From positions 124,001 to 188,000 of the forward strand of contig NC_003910.7 of the NCBI RefSeq assembly GCF_000012325.1: a DNA stretch of 64,000 nt, written 5' to 3'. Each line of letters begins with the position of its first letter. The stretch's first letter is position 1. The notes beneath the pieces are model-generated. The model was given only the letters and a program-made list of their open reading frames with translations, made no database searches and was not told the origin of the DNA. This document shows, in pieces, positions 25,237 through 33,757 of this stretch. Both the position numbers and the translations under genes were made by a program. The stretch comes from Colwellia psychrerythraea 34H (GTDB taxonomy: Bacteria; Pseudomonadota; Gammaproteobacteria; Enterobacterales; Alteromonadaceae).

Positions 25237-25334
25237 TAAGTCCAAGTTTGTTAAGCTAGGTCTAATTAATTTTTACCTGCGTAAATCACTCAACGATTTA
25301 TACAAATTTCTCACAAACTCACAGAGGTGTTTTC

Positions 25335-25808
25335 ATGATCGAATTGAACCAACTAATGCCAGTAGGCGAACTGCAAGAATTAAAAAACGGTGAGATGACC
25401 ACGCATAATACCGCGGAACTTTTTGCGGCTAAAAAGGTAGTATTATTTGCTGTTCCTGGTGCTTTCACACCAACGTGCTCTGCGGCACACTTACCTGGAT
25501 ATGTAGTTTCGGCAGATGAATTAAAAGCTAAAGGTGTAGACGCGATAATTTGTTTATCAGTAAACGACGCTTTTGTTATGAATGCTTGGGGAGAGTCGCA
25601 AAACGCTGAAAATATTATGATGTTAGCCGATGGTGATGGTAGCTATACCAAAGCATTAGGTTTAAGTATGGACACGGCCACTTTTGGTGGTGTGCGCTCT
25701 CAACGTTACGCCATGATTATAGATAATGGTGAAGTCATTAGCTTGCATGTAGAGGAGCCTAAATCGTTTGAAGTCAGTAAAGCTGAAGTTATTCTCGATC
25801 AGCTTTAA
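25335..25808 (+). CDS. Peroxiredoxin (Prx5-type)
   Basis: A 157-residue thiol peroxidase that reduces hydroperoxides. The peroxidatic C48 lies in PGAFTPTCSAAHLPGY, the Prx5 signature. Supporting motifs are VNDAFVMNAWGES and RSQRYAMIIDNGEV. No second conserved resolving cysteine lies in the usual position (one further C is at ICLSVND), so it probably depends on glutathione/glutaredoxin or thioredoxin for recycling. No fused glutaredoxin domain is present. The ATG follows AGAGGTG. The next gene encodes ferritin; together they suggest an iron/oxidative-stress neighbourhood, although a terminator separates them. Confidence 0.93.
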   Translation: MIELNQLMPVGELQELKNGEMTTHNTAELFAAKKVVLFAVPGAFTPTCSAAHLPGYVVSADELKAKGVDAIICLSVNDAFVMNAWGESQNAENIMMLADGDGSYTKALGLSMDTATFGGVRSQRYAMIIDNGEVISLHVEEPKSFEVSKAEVILDQL

Positions 25809-25895
25809 CTTCTAAAGAACGGTTAACGTATTAAAATCGTTCATTAAAGCTGATACTAAAAGCAATCAGTTTAAGAACACGAATAAGAATAATGC

Positions 25896-25929
25896 ACCTT
25901 ATTAACCACTTGGTTAATAAGGTTTTTTT
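25896..25929 (+). terminator. Intrinsic terminator after the peroxiredoxin gene
   Basis: A perfect 13-bp stem (ACCTTATTAACCA with TGGTTAATAAGGT) and a 2-base gap, followed by seven T. It lies 90 bases after the stop codon and separates this unit from the ferritin gene. Confidence 0.85.
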
Positions 25930-26022
25930 ATGTTTGTAAAATTGGAGTGATACGATTTATTACTTGAATCAATACTGATAAAAAGGCAGAATTCACCCAA
26001 TTAAAATCTTTAAGGCAAAATC

Positions 26023-26550
26023 ATGTTAAAAGCTGAAATGGTAGAAAAGTTAAATCAACAACTTAATTTAGAATTTTACTCTTCAAACTTGTACTTACAA
26101 ATGAGTGCATGGTGTGAAGAAAAAGGTTTTGCCGGTGGTGCAGAGTTTCTACGTAAACATGCTAATGAAGAAATTCAGCATATGAATCGTTTGTTTACTT
26201 ACGTGAGTGAAACTGGTGCTTTACCTATCATTGGTGCTATAGATGCGCCACCACATGAATTTGAAAGCTTAGGTCAGTTATTTGAACTAACTTATGAGCA
26301 TGAGTGTTTAATCACTGAGCGCATTAACTCATTGGCTCATGAAGCATTTACTAATCAAGACTACTCTACGTTTAACTTCCTACAATGGTATGTTGCTGAG
26401 CAACATGAAGAAGAGACGTTATTCAAAGGTATTTTAGATAAAATCAATTTAGTAGGTAATGATGGTCACGCTTTATTCTTCGTGGATAAAGATTTAGCAG
26501 AACTAGCCAAAACTGGCAGTAGCAGTATAATGACAGAAGCAAGCGCATAA
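26023..26550 (+). CDS. ftnA: Ferritin (non-haem, FtnA-type)
   Basis: Iron-storage ferritin of 175 residues that assembles into a 24-subunit shell. The ferroxidase ligands fall at the same numbers as in E. coli FtnA: E17, Y24, E49, E50, H53, E94, E126, Q127 and E130, so both the A/B sites and the C site are intact. There is no haem-binding methionine pattern of bacterioferritin that I can identify. It is a single-gene unit with its own terminators on both sides. An iron-dependent promoter is likely, but I see no clear Fur box. Confidence 0.96.
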   Translation: MLKAEMVEKLNQQLNLEFYSSNLYLQMSAWCEEKGFAGGAEFLRKHANEEIQHMNRLFTYVSETGALPIIGAIDAPPHEFESLGQLFELTYEHECLITERINSLAHEAFTNQDYSTFNFLQWYVAEQHEEETLFKGILDKINLVGNDGHALFFVDKDLAELAKTGSSSIMTEASA

Positions 26551-26586
26551 GCGTTTAACTACCCCGCTTTAAATTATTATCTAATT

Positions 26587-26634
26587 AAATGTCCCCTCAA
26601 TAGTGCAAAACACCTTTGAAGGGACATTTTTTTT
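26587..26634. terminator. Terminator after ftnA, possibly bidirectional
   Basis: AAATGTCCC pairs with GGGACATTT. After one mismatch the pairing continues TCAA/TTGA, with a 15-base loop. A run of eight T ends the + side. The convergent winged-helix gene ends 12 bases further on, so the hairpin may serve both. Confidence 0.8.
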
Positions 26635-26646
26635 GGTGTTAATATT

Positions 26647-26985
26647 TTAAACACAAGAAGACGTTAAGAATATATAGCCCTGTCCCTTAACTGTTTTAAT
26701 CACTGGACGCGAAGAAATCACCAGCAGCTTCTTTCTTAAATTGGCTATATGACTATTAATACTTTTATCACAACTGTCCAGCTTACGTTGAAAAATGCGC
26801 TGAGCAATAATCTCTCTTGAAATCAACGAACCTGCATCGATCATAAGTACAGCCAGTAAATTAAACTCTAATCCCGTTGTCGTAACCGACTCTCCTAGAA
26901 ACCGCACAGAACGATTTAAAAAATTTAATTCGACTTGAGCAATAACCAGTTTGTTAGGGGTTAGATGCTCTTCTGCTGTTAACAT
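26647..26985 (-). CDS. Winged-helix transcriptional regulator, OmpR/PhoB-type DNA-binding domain only
   Basis: A 112-residue protein consisting of a single Trans_reg_C domain: an N-terminal beta sheet (VELNFLNRSVRFLG), helices EFNLLAVLMIDAGSLISREI, the recognition helix region CDKSINSHIANLRKKL and the wing KTVKGQGYIFL. There is no receiver domain, no transmembrane helix and no partner kinase. It starts 5 bp after the stop of a large lipoprotein gene, so the two are almost certainly co-transcribed. ToxR-like regulators carry this domain on a membrane anchor; this one lacks the anchor. Its targets are unknown. Confidence 0.82.
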   Translation of the reverse strand: MLTAEEHLTPNKLVIAQVELNFLNRSVRFLGESVTTTGLEFNLLAVLMIDAGSLISREIIAQRIFQRKLDSCDKSINSHIANLRKKLLVISSRPVIKTVKGQGYIFLTSSCV

Positions 26986-26990
26986 GCTGC

Positions 26991-28511
26991 TTATTCTGAT
27001 TCTTGAGCAGAGGTTTGCGTAAACATTGTTGTTTTATAACCGGTAGCTGAACTGTCACTGCTCTCGAGTATTAAAAATTGCTCTATGGATTGTTCATTGA
27101 GTATCAATTCAAATGAATTCAATATAATTGAACTACCATTATCCTTAGCAACAACAAAAACTTGATAGCTGTTATTTTTTAAGAGGATTGAACTGGTATT
27201 TTTGTAATTTGTCTCACGGTAATAAGTAGCAGAGTTGATGGTTTCATCTTGTCTGACAAAGAATACTGTTACTTGAGAAAAATCATCAGATTGAATTAAG
27301 TTAATTATTTCAATTTCATGTTCGTAAATACTGGTCAGTGAACTATTTTCAACCATCAAAGAGAATAGGTTAACTTCAATTTCATCAATGATGCCATCAC
27401 CATTTTCATCAATGTTACCGTCGTTATCGGTATCGATATACTCTTGCTCAGCATAGAAAAACAGGGTTTTATTGGTGTTTTCAACTAAAGATAATAAATG
27501 ATTACTTAGTAACGGGGTATTGTTCTCAGTAGTGGTGAGATCTACGCTGTAGTCACCACTTGCTAAGATTAGTGCATTACTCATTTCACCGTAGGGTAAA
27601 AAAGCGATTACGGGGGTATCGTCAACACCGTTGATATGCAGCGCAAAAGCTTCTTGGTAATTACTTAACAGCTCATGATTAGCAACGGCATTATAAGCGC
27701 TAAATTGTGCCTCAGATTTATCGTCAACATAGTTAATTACCGTAGAGTCCGACATGATATCTAACACATAAGGTGATGTGCCCGCGCCGTTGTTTTCTCT
27801 GACAATCATAATATTTTGAGAGCTATAGGCAAAAGGGATGCTACTTGAAGTGAACAACACCTCTTCGTTACCTGCTTTAGTGATATAAAAAATATAATCA
27901 TCTTGATCAAGTTTTTGATTATCTGATAACTGCTGGTAAGTATATTGACCAACTAACACTGCTTCATTAAAACTTCCATCATCCTTAGAAAGATAAAAAT
28001 CAACGGCTTGCTGGTTTGAGTGCATATTTAGCACCCTAAGATTAAATAGATCGTCGATCGTATCATCGTCATCATCAATGACAGGAATACTGTGCACCAT
28101 AACTTGTGGAGATAAAATGCTATCGCTCAGTACTATCATATGAATAGTATCTTCAGTTAACGCTATGCTATTTTCATAAATAACTGACAGATCATCGGTC
28201 GCAGAGCTGTCATCATCTTGCCAAGCTAATTGATAGTAATAATCTTGGCTTGTTAAGCTGATATTACTATGGGCATTGCCATAGGAAATAGCCGAAAATG
28301 TTTGTTCAAAATGATCATCATCGTCGTTATCTTCAGTAAGATCTTCATCTAGGGTTAAATAAATGCTGGGTGAATCTTTTGATAAATTATAGAGTTTAAC
28401 GTAGCCCTCTCCGCTACCATCGTCACTAGAATCACAGCCCAGTAAGATAAATAGTAAGATGCCAGCAGCAAGGCAGCTCTTTAAGGCTTGTAGGGTTTTA
28501 AGTGTCATCAT
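26991..28511 (-). CDS. Lipoprotein with DUF4397-like repeats
   Basis: A 506-residue lipoprotein, counted from the ATG at 28511 (tandem ATG, GGAAAA upstream). The frame continues to a TTG at 28565, but that start puts 18 charged residues before the signal sequence. The lipobox is LLGC with C26, followed by DSSDDGSG, so an outer-membrane anchor is expected. Two or more beta-rich repeats beginning YVKLYNLSKDSPSIYL and FNLRVLNMHSNQQAVDFYL recall the DUF4397 family. A calcium-binding-like acidic stretch DTDNDGNIDENGDGIIDEIE lies near residue 370. The protein is very acidic. It is followed 5 bp later by a receiver-less winged-helix regulator. Function unknown. Confidence 0.7.
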   Translation of the reverse strand: MMTLKTLQALKSCLAAGILLFILLGCDSSDDGSGEGYVKLYNLSKDSPSIYLTLDEDLTEDNDDDDHFEQTFSAISYGNAHSNISLTSQDYYYQLAWQDDDSSATDDLSVIYENSIALTEDTIHMIVLSDSILSPQVMVHSIPVIDDDDDTIDDLFNLRVLNMHSNQQAVDFYLSKDDGSFNEAVLVGQYTYQQLSDNQKLDQDDYIFYITKAGNEEVLFTSSSIPFAYSSQNIMIVRENNGAGTSPYVLDIMSDSTVINYVDDKSEAQFSAYNAVANHELLSNYQEAFALHINGVDDTPVIAFLPYGEMSNALILASGDYSVDLTTTENNTPLLSNHLLSLVENTNKTLFFYAEQEYIDTDNDGNIDENGDGIIDEIEVNLFSLMVENSSLTSIYEHEIEIINLIQSDDFSQVTVFFVRQDETINSATYYRETNYKNTSSILLKNNSYQVFVVAKDNGSSIILNSFELILNEQSIEQFLILESSDSSATGYKTTMFTQTSAQESE

Positions 28512-28799
28512 CTGTTTTCCATAATGTAAAGTTGCAACAATTTGTTGGCGAATGTTATGCAGCAATAGATAGCCACTTTAGGGAAGAGTTCCTACCTTTA
28601 CACAATCTTTACTTTTCTTTATTTTAGAAATAGTAATACGAGGTATTTACGCGCTTTATTGGGAATAAAGCCTTTTCATCAACCTTTTTGTATACGCCCT
28701 ATTTGCATAAAGATTATAATAGCGGCGAAATTTTCAAAGCCCTCTGCGTAAGAACGTCCATAAGCGTACTCATAAGGCTTTTATTCTTAAGGTGTAACA

Positions 28800-29984
28800 G
28801 TGATCACAACAGACGTATTAATAATTGGTGCCGGTGCCGCAGGCTTAATGTGTGCAGCACAAGCAGGCTATCGTGGTAAAAGCGTTGTTGTGGTTGATAT
28901 GGGTAAAAAACCTGCTCGTAAAGTGTTGATCAGTGGTGGTGGTCGTTGTAATTTCACCAATGAAAATACCACGCCTGAAAATTATCTTTGTCAAAACCCA
29001 CACTTTGCCAAATCTGCTTTAAGTCGTTATAGCGCGCAAGATTTCATTGATTTGGTGGATCGTCATGGTTTGAAGTATCACCATAAAACACTTGGCCAGC
29101 TGTTCTGTGATGATAGCGCGCAAGATCTGGTTGATATATTGATGACCGAATGTGAGTGGGCAGGTGTTGAAGTTAATCTGCGCAGTGAAGTGCTGTCGGT
29201 CACCAAAATTGACGACGGTTATAGCGTAACAACCAATGACAAAAGCTATCAATGCAAATCCTTAGTTGTCGCCTCTGGCGGTTTAACCATGCCTAAATTG
29301 GGCGCAACACCCATAGGTTATAAGATTGCTGAGCAATTTGATTTAAACGTACTGGAAACCCTAGCAGCATTAGTGCCGTTCACCTTGCACGAGCACGACA
29401 AACAACGTTTTGATGGTTTATCTGGTATTAGCTTATTGACTGAAGTCACCAGTGAAGATGGTACAAGCTTTAAAGAAAATATTTTGTTTACCCATCGGGG
29501 TTTATCAGGGCCAGCAATTTTACAAATATCGTCTTTTTGGCGCGCAGGGCAGGCGGTAACTATAAATTTATTGCCAGAATGTAACCTGAGCGAAACCTTA
29601 ATTCAATGGCAAAACGAACAAGGACAAAAGTCAGTGAAAAACTTACTGGCGACCTTATTACCGAAACGCTTTGTTGAAGTACTAGTTAAAGACGGAATTA
29701 TTGCAGATAAACCAATCAAACAACTTAATCACCCTGAAATTACTGCACTAAGTGAATATTTACATGCGTGGCAGATTAAGCCGAATGGTACTGAAGGTTA
29801 CCGAACAGCCGAAGTTACGTTAGGTGGTGTTGACACTGATGAGCTATCAAGTAAAACCTTTGAAAGTAAAAAACAGCAAGGGCTGTTCTTTATTGGTGAA
29901 GTGATTGATGTCACTGGTTGGTTGGGAGGCTATAATTTCCAATTTTGCTGGGCTAGTGGATATGCTTGCGGTCAAGCGGTTTAA
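28800..29984 (+). CDS. HI0933/YhiN-family flavoprotein (FAD-dependent oxidoreductase)
   Basis: A 394-residue FAD-binding protein. Residues 6-33 form the dinucleotide-binding fold (LIIGAGAAGLMCAAQA), then KKPARKVLISGGGRCNFTN, a second glycine-rich SGGLTMPKLGATPIGY, and the C-terminal FAD contact GEVIDVTGWLGGYNFQFCWA. These are signatures of the HI0933/YhiN family, whose reaction is not established. It starts with a GTG after AAGGTG. The gene is divergent from the lipoprotein unit; a TATAAT at 28715-28720 is a possible -10. No terminator is evident before the oxygenase gene. Confidence 0.88.
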   Translation: MITTDVLIIGAGAAGLMCAAQAGYRGKSVVVVDMGKKPARKVLISGGGRCNFTNENTTPENYLCQNPHFAKSALSRYSAQDFIDLVDRHGLKYHHKTLGQLFCDDSAQDLVDILMTECEWAGVEVNLRSEVLSVTKIDDGYSVTTNDKSYQCKSLVVASGGLTMPKLGATPIGYKIAEQFDLNVLETLAALVPFTLHEHDKQRFDGLSGISLLTEVTSEDGTSFKENILFTHRGLSGPAILQISSFWRAGQAVTINLLPECNLSETLIQWQNEQGQKSVKNLLATLLPKRFVEVLVKDGIIADKPIKQLNHPEITALSEYLHAWQIKPNGTEGYRTAEVTLGGVDTDELSSKTFESKKQQGLFFIGEVIDVTGWLGGYNFQFCWASGYACGQAV

Positions 29985-30100
29985 TTGGCTTTAGTAGATG
30001 AATTTATTGGAATATCTTTTTCATGAGTTAACATTTGTAGATATTTTATAAAAAATTGAAAATGGGCTGGTTTAGTCAAAAAAATTTTGGGAAAGATCGT

Positions 30101-30949
30101 ATGAAAGTTATACACCTAAATCATCCAATCGATGATCAAGAAAGAGCTGAATTGCTATTTTCTGGCCATTTATTAGTTTATACCCAACGTGAATCCATGA
30201 TTGAGCTAATTGAATTCACAAAAGCTTTATTAAAGGAACACTTGGGCGAATTAGATCCAACTCATGCCCAGCATCAACTGAATAAGCAAGATTTTTTAAA
30301 AGCAACGGGTGCTGCACAGACCCAATTTCGATGCAGTGAAAAAGCACGGCAGTTATTTTTTCACGTACTCAATGAATGCGGTATAGACCCAAAGGTTTGC
30401 TATTACGACCATTTCCCGTTGAGAGTTGTACCGTTCGCAGAACAACACAAAGGGGCAGACCGTGCTGCGATTGGTCATCATAGAGATACTTGGGGTAGCA
30501 ATATTAATTGCCAACAAAACTGGTGGGCCCCTATTTTTGATTTAACAACTGAACGTACTATTGCTATCTATCCGGATTATTGGGGAAAACCACTAGCTAA
30601 TACAACCGCAACGTGGTGTTTTGATACCTTGTTAGAAAAACGAAATGAAGCGCAAAGGGAGCGTATTTTCGACTATCCCAGTGCCCCATCACCAATTGAA
30701 AAAGTTAACGAGGATGGAGTCGTAAAGTTGATAATACAGCCAGGTGACGTTTTAAATTTTGCTAGTGCACAGTTACATGCCAGTGTACCAAATACGTCTA
30801 GTGAGACACGCTTTAGTGTAGAAATGCGAACTATCAGCGTAGAAGATTTAAATACCATGCGCCAAGCTCCTAATCTAGATAACGCCGGAACAAAACCTAT
30901 GTATTCATGGTTTAAAAATATTGAAACGAAGCAGGCGCTAGTATACTAG
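30101..30949 (+). CDS. Phytanoyl-CoA-dioxygenase-like 2-oxoglutarate/Fe(II) oxygenase
   Basis: A 282-residue cytoplasmic protein from the ATG at 30101, which has GGGAAAGA upstream. A TTG at 30056 would add 15 residues. The iron-binding facial triad is visible as H127-R-D129 in IGHHRDTWGSN and H226 in SAQLHASVPN, with R237 (SETRFSVEMR) placed to bind the 2-oxoglutarate carboxylate. Tryptophan-rich QNWWAPIF lies between them. The substrate is unknown. No biosynthetic cluster surrounds it: upstream is a YhiN flavoprotein and downstream a convergent hydrolase. Confidence 0.75.
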   Translation: MKVIHLNHPIDDQERAELLFSGHLLVYTQRESMIELIEFTKALLKEHLGELDPTHAQHQLNKQDFLKATGAAQTQFRCSEKARQLFFHVLNECGIDPKVCYYDHFPLRVVPFAEQHKGADRAAIGHHRDTWGSNINCQQNWWAPIFDLTTERTIAIYPDYWGKPLANTTATWCFDTLLEKRNEAQRERIFDYPSAPSPIEKVNEDGVVKLIIQPGDVLNFASAQLHASVPNTSSETRFSVEMRTISVEDLNTMRQAPNLDNAGTKPMYSWFKNIETKQALVY

Positions 30950-31143
30950 AAGTGTCCATTGTGTAAGTTGCAAGGACAGTTAGCCATTTCTCTCTTTATC
31001 TCAATGTGCTTGTTGACCTTTTCGTTGCTCTTCAGATTGAAAATACATTGAGTAATTGATACTCACGATTTCAAAAAACAGACTAAATCACTTTGGCTTT
31101 CCTTACTACTCGCCTCATCCAGGGTTATAGAGTCAACTTAAAC

Positions 31144-31180
31144 GGCTATTTTATTGCTATATAAGTGCGATAAAATAGCC
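31144..31180. terminator. Stem-loop between the convergent oxygenase and S33-fusion genes
   Basis: GGCTATTTTATTGC pairs with GCGATAAAATAGCC except at one position (14-base arms, 9-base loop). There is no strong T run on either side, so it is a weak terminator or transcript-end structure for the two convergent genes. The rest of this 247-bp gap shows nothing else. Confidence 0.5.
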
Positions 31181-31196
31181 CGATAAGAGATAATAC

Positions 31197-33203
31197 TTAC
31201 TCTGCTAATATGCCGTATTGAGTAATTTCTTGTGTTGTCATCCAATGTATATTTTCAGCAGATGCAGCCTCAAGGGTATACCAATAAAAGTCAGCAGGAA
31301 TTCCCATGACTCTATAATAATCTAGGTATTTAACATGCTCTTGATGATCTCTTGGGTAATCAAGAGCAGCCGTACCACTGCCGTCACTCCACGAATGAAC
31401 CCCTAATCTAGCTCCAGCTTCAACGGTACGTTTAACACCAGCTAAAAACATATCGGTACCGCCTGAGGCTACCATGCCGTCAGCAGGAATATGTGTGTTA
31501 ATACCGTGATTTCTTAGTTCCGTTGATGCTAACAAATTAATCTCATCATCCATAGAACCAGGTACATTTTGCATGACAATAGTTTTGACCTGAGGATAAT
31601 CGCTAAACAGTTTTTGCATGACTTTTAAGGTGTCTGAGCCGATAACTCCATTCATGTAAACGGTATCTGCACTGCTATCATCACCTTTAAAAGTAAAGTT
31701 CGCAGATTCTTCTTGATCACTGGCTTCGTAACTTAGTTCCGCAATATCTGAAACACAACTAGTCTCAAGCGTTTTATTTGGATTAGCTAAAAAATTAGCG
31801 GCCATAGTGTCAAAACAACTTAAGCCTGAAAACAATTGCCCATGACCGCCTTGTGGGTTAGTCACACTTTGTGCATTAGGCATGTTTTTCGCGACTAACG
31901 TTCCCCAAGCAGCAGGTGTCTGCGGATCCTGCAGACCATTGAGAATTAATACAGGAAGATCACTGGTAACGGCTTGTGTCTCAATATCATTTGCTGAGGC
32001 TACATCCCAAGCTTTACAAGATGCGGCATCAAAGCCCATATGAAACATGCCATTCACCGCTAGTTGGGTACTTGCCGACCAACCTTGACTATTATCATCA
32101 ACTAAAGCGGTTATATTAAGAAATGGATATTCTTCTGCACAAACAGTAGATAATCCCATCGCATTATAAAAAAGCTCTTCCTCGCCTTGTTCATCACCTT
32201 CATTCTGCTCTTCAGTGATTGTATCTAAGGCAGATGCATACTTACTGATATCTTTATTAACCGCTAACAAGTAGTCAAGGATAACTGATTCAGAGGACAT
32301 GTTAAGCAAGGTTTGGATAAATTCTCGACTCTCTTTTACCATGCCTTCATTATGCATACGGGCAATAATATCTTCGATAACCGCTTTTACTTCTTCAGGA
32401 GGGCAATCGTCGGTATTCTCACAGTTTTTAATTATTTGATTCAGTGATTCATAGTTCGCCCATGGCGTATCAGAGATACCGTTAACTTCTATCGGAAACA
32501 TACCATCTAAGATGACACTGCGAATGCCTTCGCTATTTTCTCGCATGATAGTTGTGGCTAATCGTGTGCCATAAGAAATACCGTACAAATTCCATTGTGA
32601 TATTTTTAATGCGGTTCTGAGCTGAATAATGTCCATGGCATTATGTACGCTATGATAAGCATTTAAATCCACTCCAGAATTTTCTAATCTTGCTTTACAC
32701 GCCTGTACTTGGTCAGGTGTACCTGCTTCATCAAACTCAGTGCAAAGTAGTGCGGGCTTTGAATAACCAGTACCGCGTTGGTCGACTAAATATACGTCTC
32801 TGTCATTGATAAAAGTAGCTGTCTTTATCACTTGAGCAATACTTGAACTGGCACTGCCTCCAGGGCCACCTTGAAGATAAACAACAGGGTCGGCTTGTTT
32901 ATTTGTTGAAGTAGAAGCTAGCTTGAGTACTGCTATTTCAATCTTTTTATCTGAAGCGGTCTGACCATATAGAGCATGTTTTTCTGGCACGGTCAGATAG
33001 CCACAACTCGAACCCTCAGTCAAAAGGGCTACTTTAGCGGAAGGCAGCATACTCTTACATGCTACAGTCTTGAATGAGTTAACTGGCGTGGTAACAGCTT
33101 TATCTGTTGTTACATTACTCTTTGAGCTAGAGTCGCCACATGCAGCTAATAGACTTGTCGCTATTATTGCAGAGGCAATAAGTGTTCTATTGGTTGGTAC
33201 CAT
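31197..33203 (-). CDS. S33-family alpha/beta hydrolase lipoprotein fused to a ClpP-like periplasmic domain
   Basis: A 668-residue lipoprotein (lipobox LLAAC, C22). Residues about 65-480 are an alpha/beta hydrolase of the proline-iminopeptidase/tripeptidyl-aminopeptidase type: oxyanion-region VVYLQGGPGGSA, DQRGTGYS, nucleophile S210 in GISYGT, a late aspartate in LNGLQDPQTP, and histidine in GGHGQLF. Residues about 510-668 form a second domain resembling ClpP/crotonase-fold periplasmic proteins (COG3904 type): VYMNGVIGS, MQNVPGSMDDEI, PADGMVASGGTDMFLAG, and ARLGVHSW. The serine in ASGG is a possible second nucleophile. The combination suggests a cell-surface or periplasmic peptidase; the substrate is unknown. 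The start is ATG at 33203 after GGAAAT. Confidence 0.75.
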   Translation of the reverse strand: MVPTNRTLIASAIIATSLLAACGDSSSKSNVTTDKAVTTPVNSFKTVACKSMLPSAKVALLTEGSSCGYLTVPEKHALYGQTASDKKIEIAVLKLASTSTNKQADPVVYLQGGPGGSASSSIAQVIKTATFINDRDVYLVDQRGTGYSKPALLCTEFDEAGTPDQVQACKARLENSGVDLNAYHSVHNAMDIIQLRTALKISQWNLYGISYGTRLATTIMRENSEGIRSVILDGMFPIEVNGISDTPWANYESLNQIIKNCENTDDCPPEEVKAVIEDIIARMHNEGMVKESREFIQTLLNMSSESVILDYLLAVNKDISKYASALDTITEEQNEGDEQGEEELFYNAMGLSTVCAEEYPFLNITALVDDNSQGWSASTQLAVNGMFHMGFDAASCKAWDVASANDIETQAVTSDLPVLILNGLQDPQTPAAWGTLVAKNMPNAQSVTNPQGGHGQLFSGLSCFDTMAANFLANPNKTLETSCVSDIAELSYEASDQEESANFTFKGDDSSADTVYMNGVIGSDTLKVMQKLFSDYPQVKTIVMQNVPGSMDDEINLLASTELRNHGINTHIPADGMVASGGTDMFLAGVKRTVEAGARLGVHSWSDGSGTAALDYPRDHQEHVKYLDYYRVMGIPADFYWYTLEAASAENIHWMTTQEITQYGILAE

Positions 33204-33388
33204 TGAATATTTCCTTCATTTTTTGGTTTTTTAATAAACTTGGAATTATTCTATTGATGGACTGACCTTCTATCTATGGCATTAGTTTTTAAAAAATGTC
33301 ATGTTTGTGTTGAAAAATGTCAGATTTTGTAAGCGTGATGCTATGTGGGAGGAGATCTTTCAAAGTGCAAATGAAGTTGATAGATCTA

Positions 33389-33711
33389 ATACCAAGTCCA
33401 TTAAGTTATTTCCCACTCAGCGAGAATTAAAAGGCTTAGAGACTAGGCATTGATTGAAGAGAATGGTTATTCAGGAGAATATGCTCCTGCATTCTCTAAT
33501 AAGCTGCATCCATGCAGCGTCCTTATCAAAATCAATAACACTGTATGTAAGCCTTTACTTTTTATTAGGTACTCGCCCTTGGGAGCTTGTCAGAAAAGCA
33601 ATAACTGCACAAATTTATTAGATATAGAATGACTATACCAGCACAAATTTTATTTGTTATAGCTCTTCTGACATAGCTCGGAGGTGGGAATAAATTTAAT
33701 CGAATTGGTAT
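33389..33711. repeat. ATACCAA-type intergenic repeat, copy 2 (MITE-like, 323 bp)
   Basis: The most complete copy. The left end ATACCAAGTCCATTAAGTTA with TTTCCCAC matches the complement of the right end GTGGGAATAAATTTAATCGA with ATTGGTAT. After the left terminus comes GAGAATTAAAAGGCTTAGAG, shared with the copies at 14694 and 59737. The middle (about 33463-33535) is the reverse complement of the middle of the 17561-17719 fragment, including the hairpin GCTGCATCCATGCAGC. The right part (CACAAATTTTATTTGTTATA, then CTGACATAGCTC) recurs in the 59737 copy. A 60-codon ORF inside is not a gene. The element fills most of the 554-bp gap between the hydrolase and CSD-DUF1294 genes; the remainder is AT-rich without features I can name. 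Confidence 0.8.
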
Positions 33712-33757
33712 AACTTTAAATAAATAATGATTGGTGATTATTAGGTCACTGACAGGG

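Noticed and set aside
33450..33632. A 60-codon + strand ORF starting MIEENGYSG
   Set aside because: It lies wholly inside the ATACCAA-type repeat, encodes repeat sequence in one of its orientations, has no ribosome site and resembles no protein.
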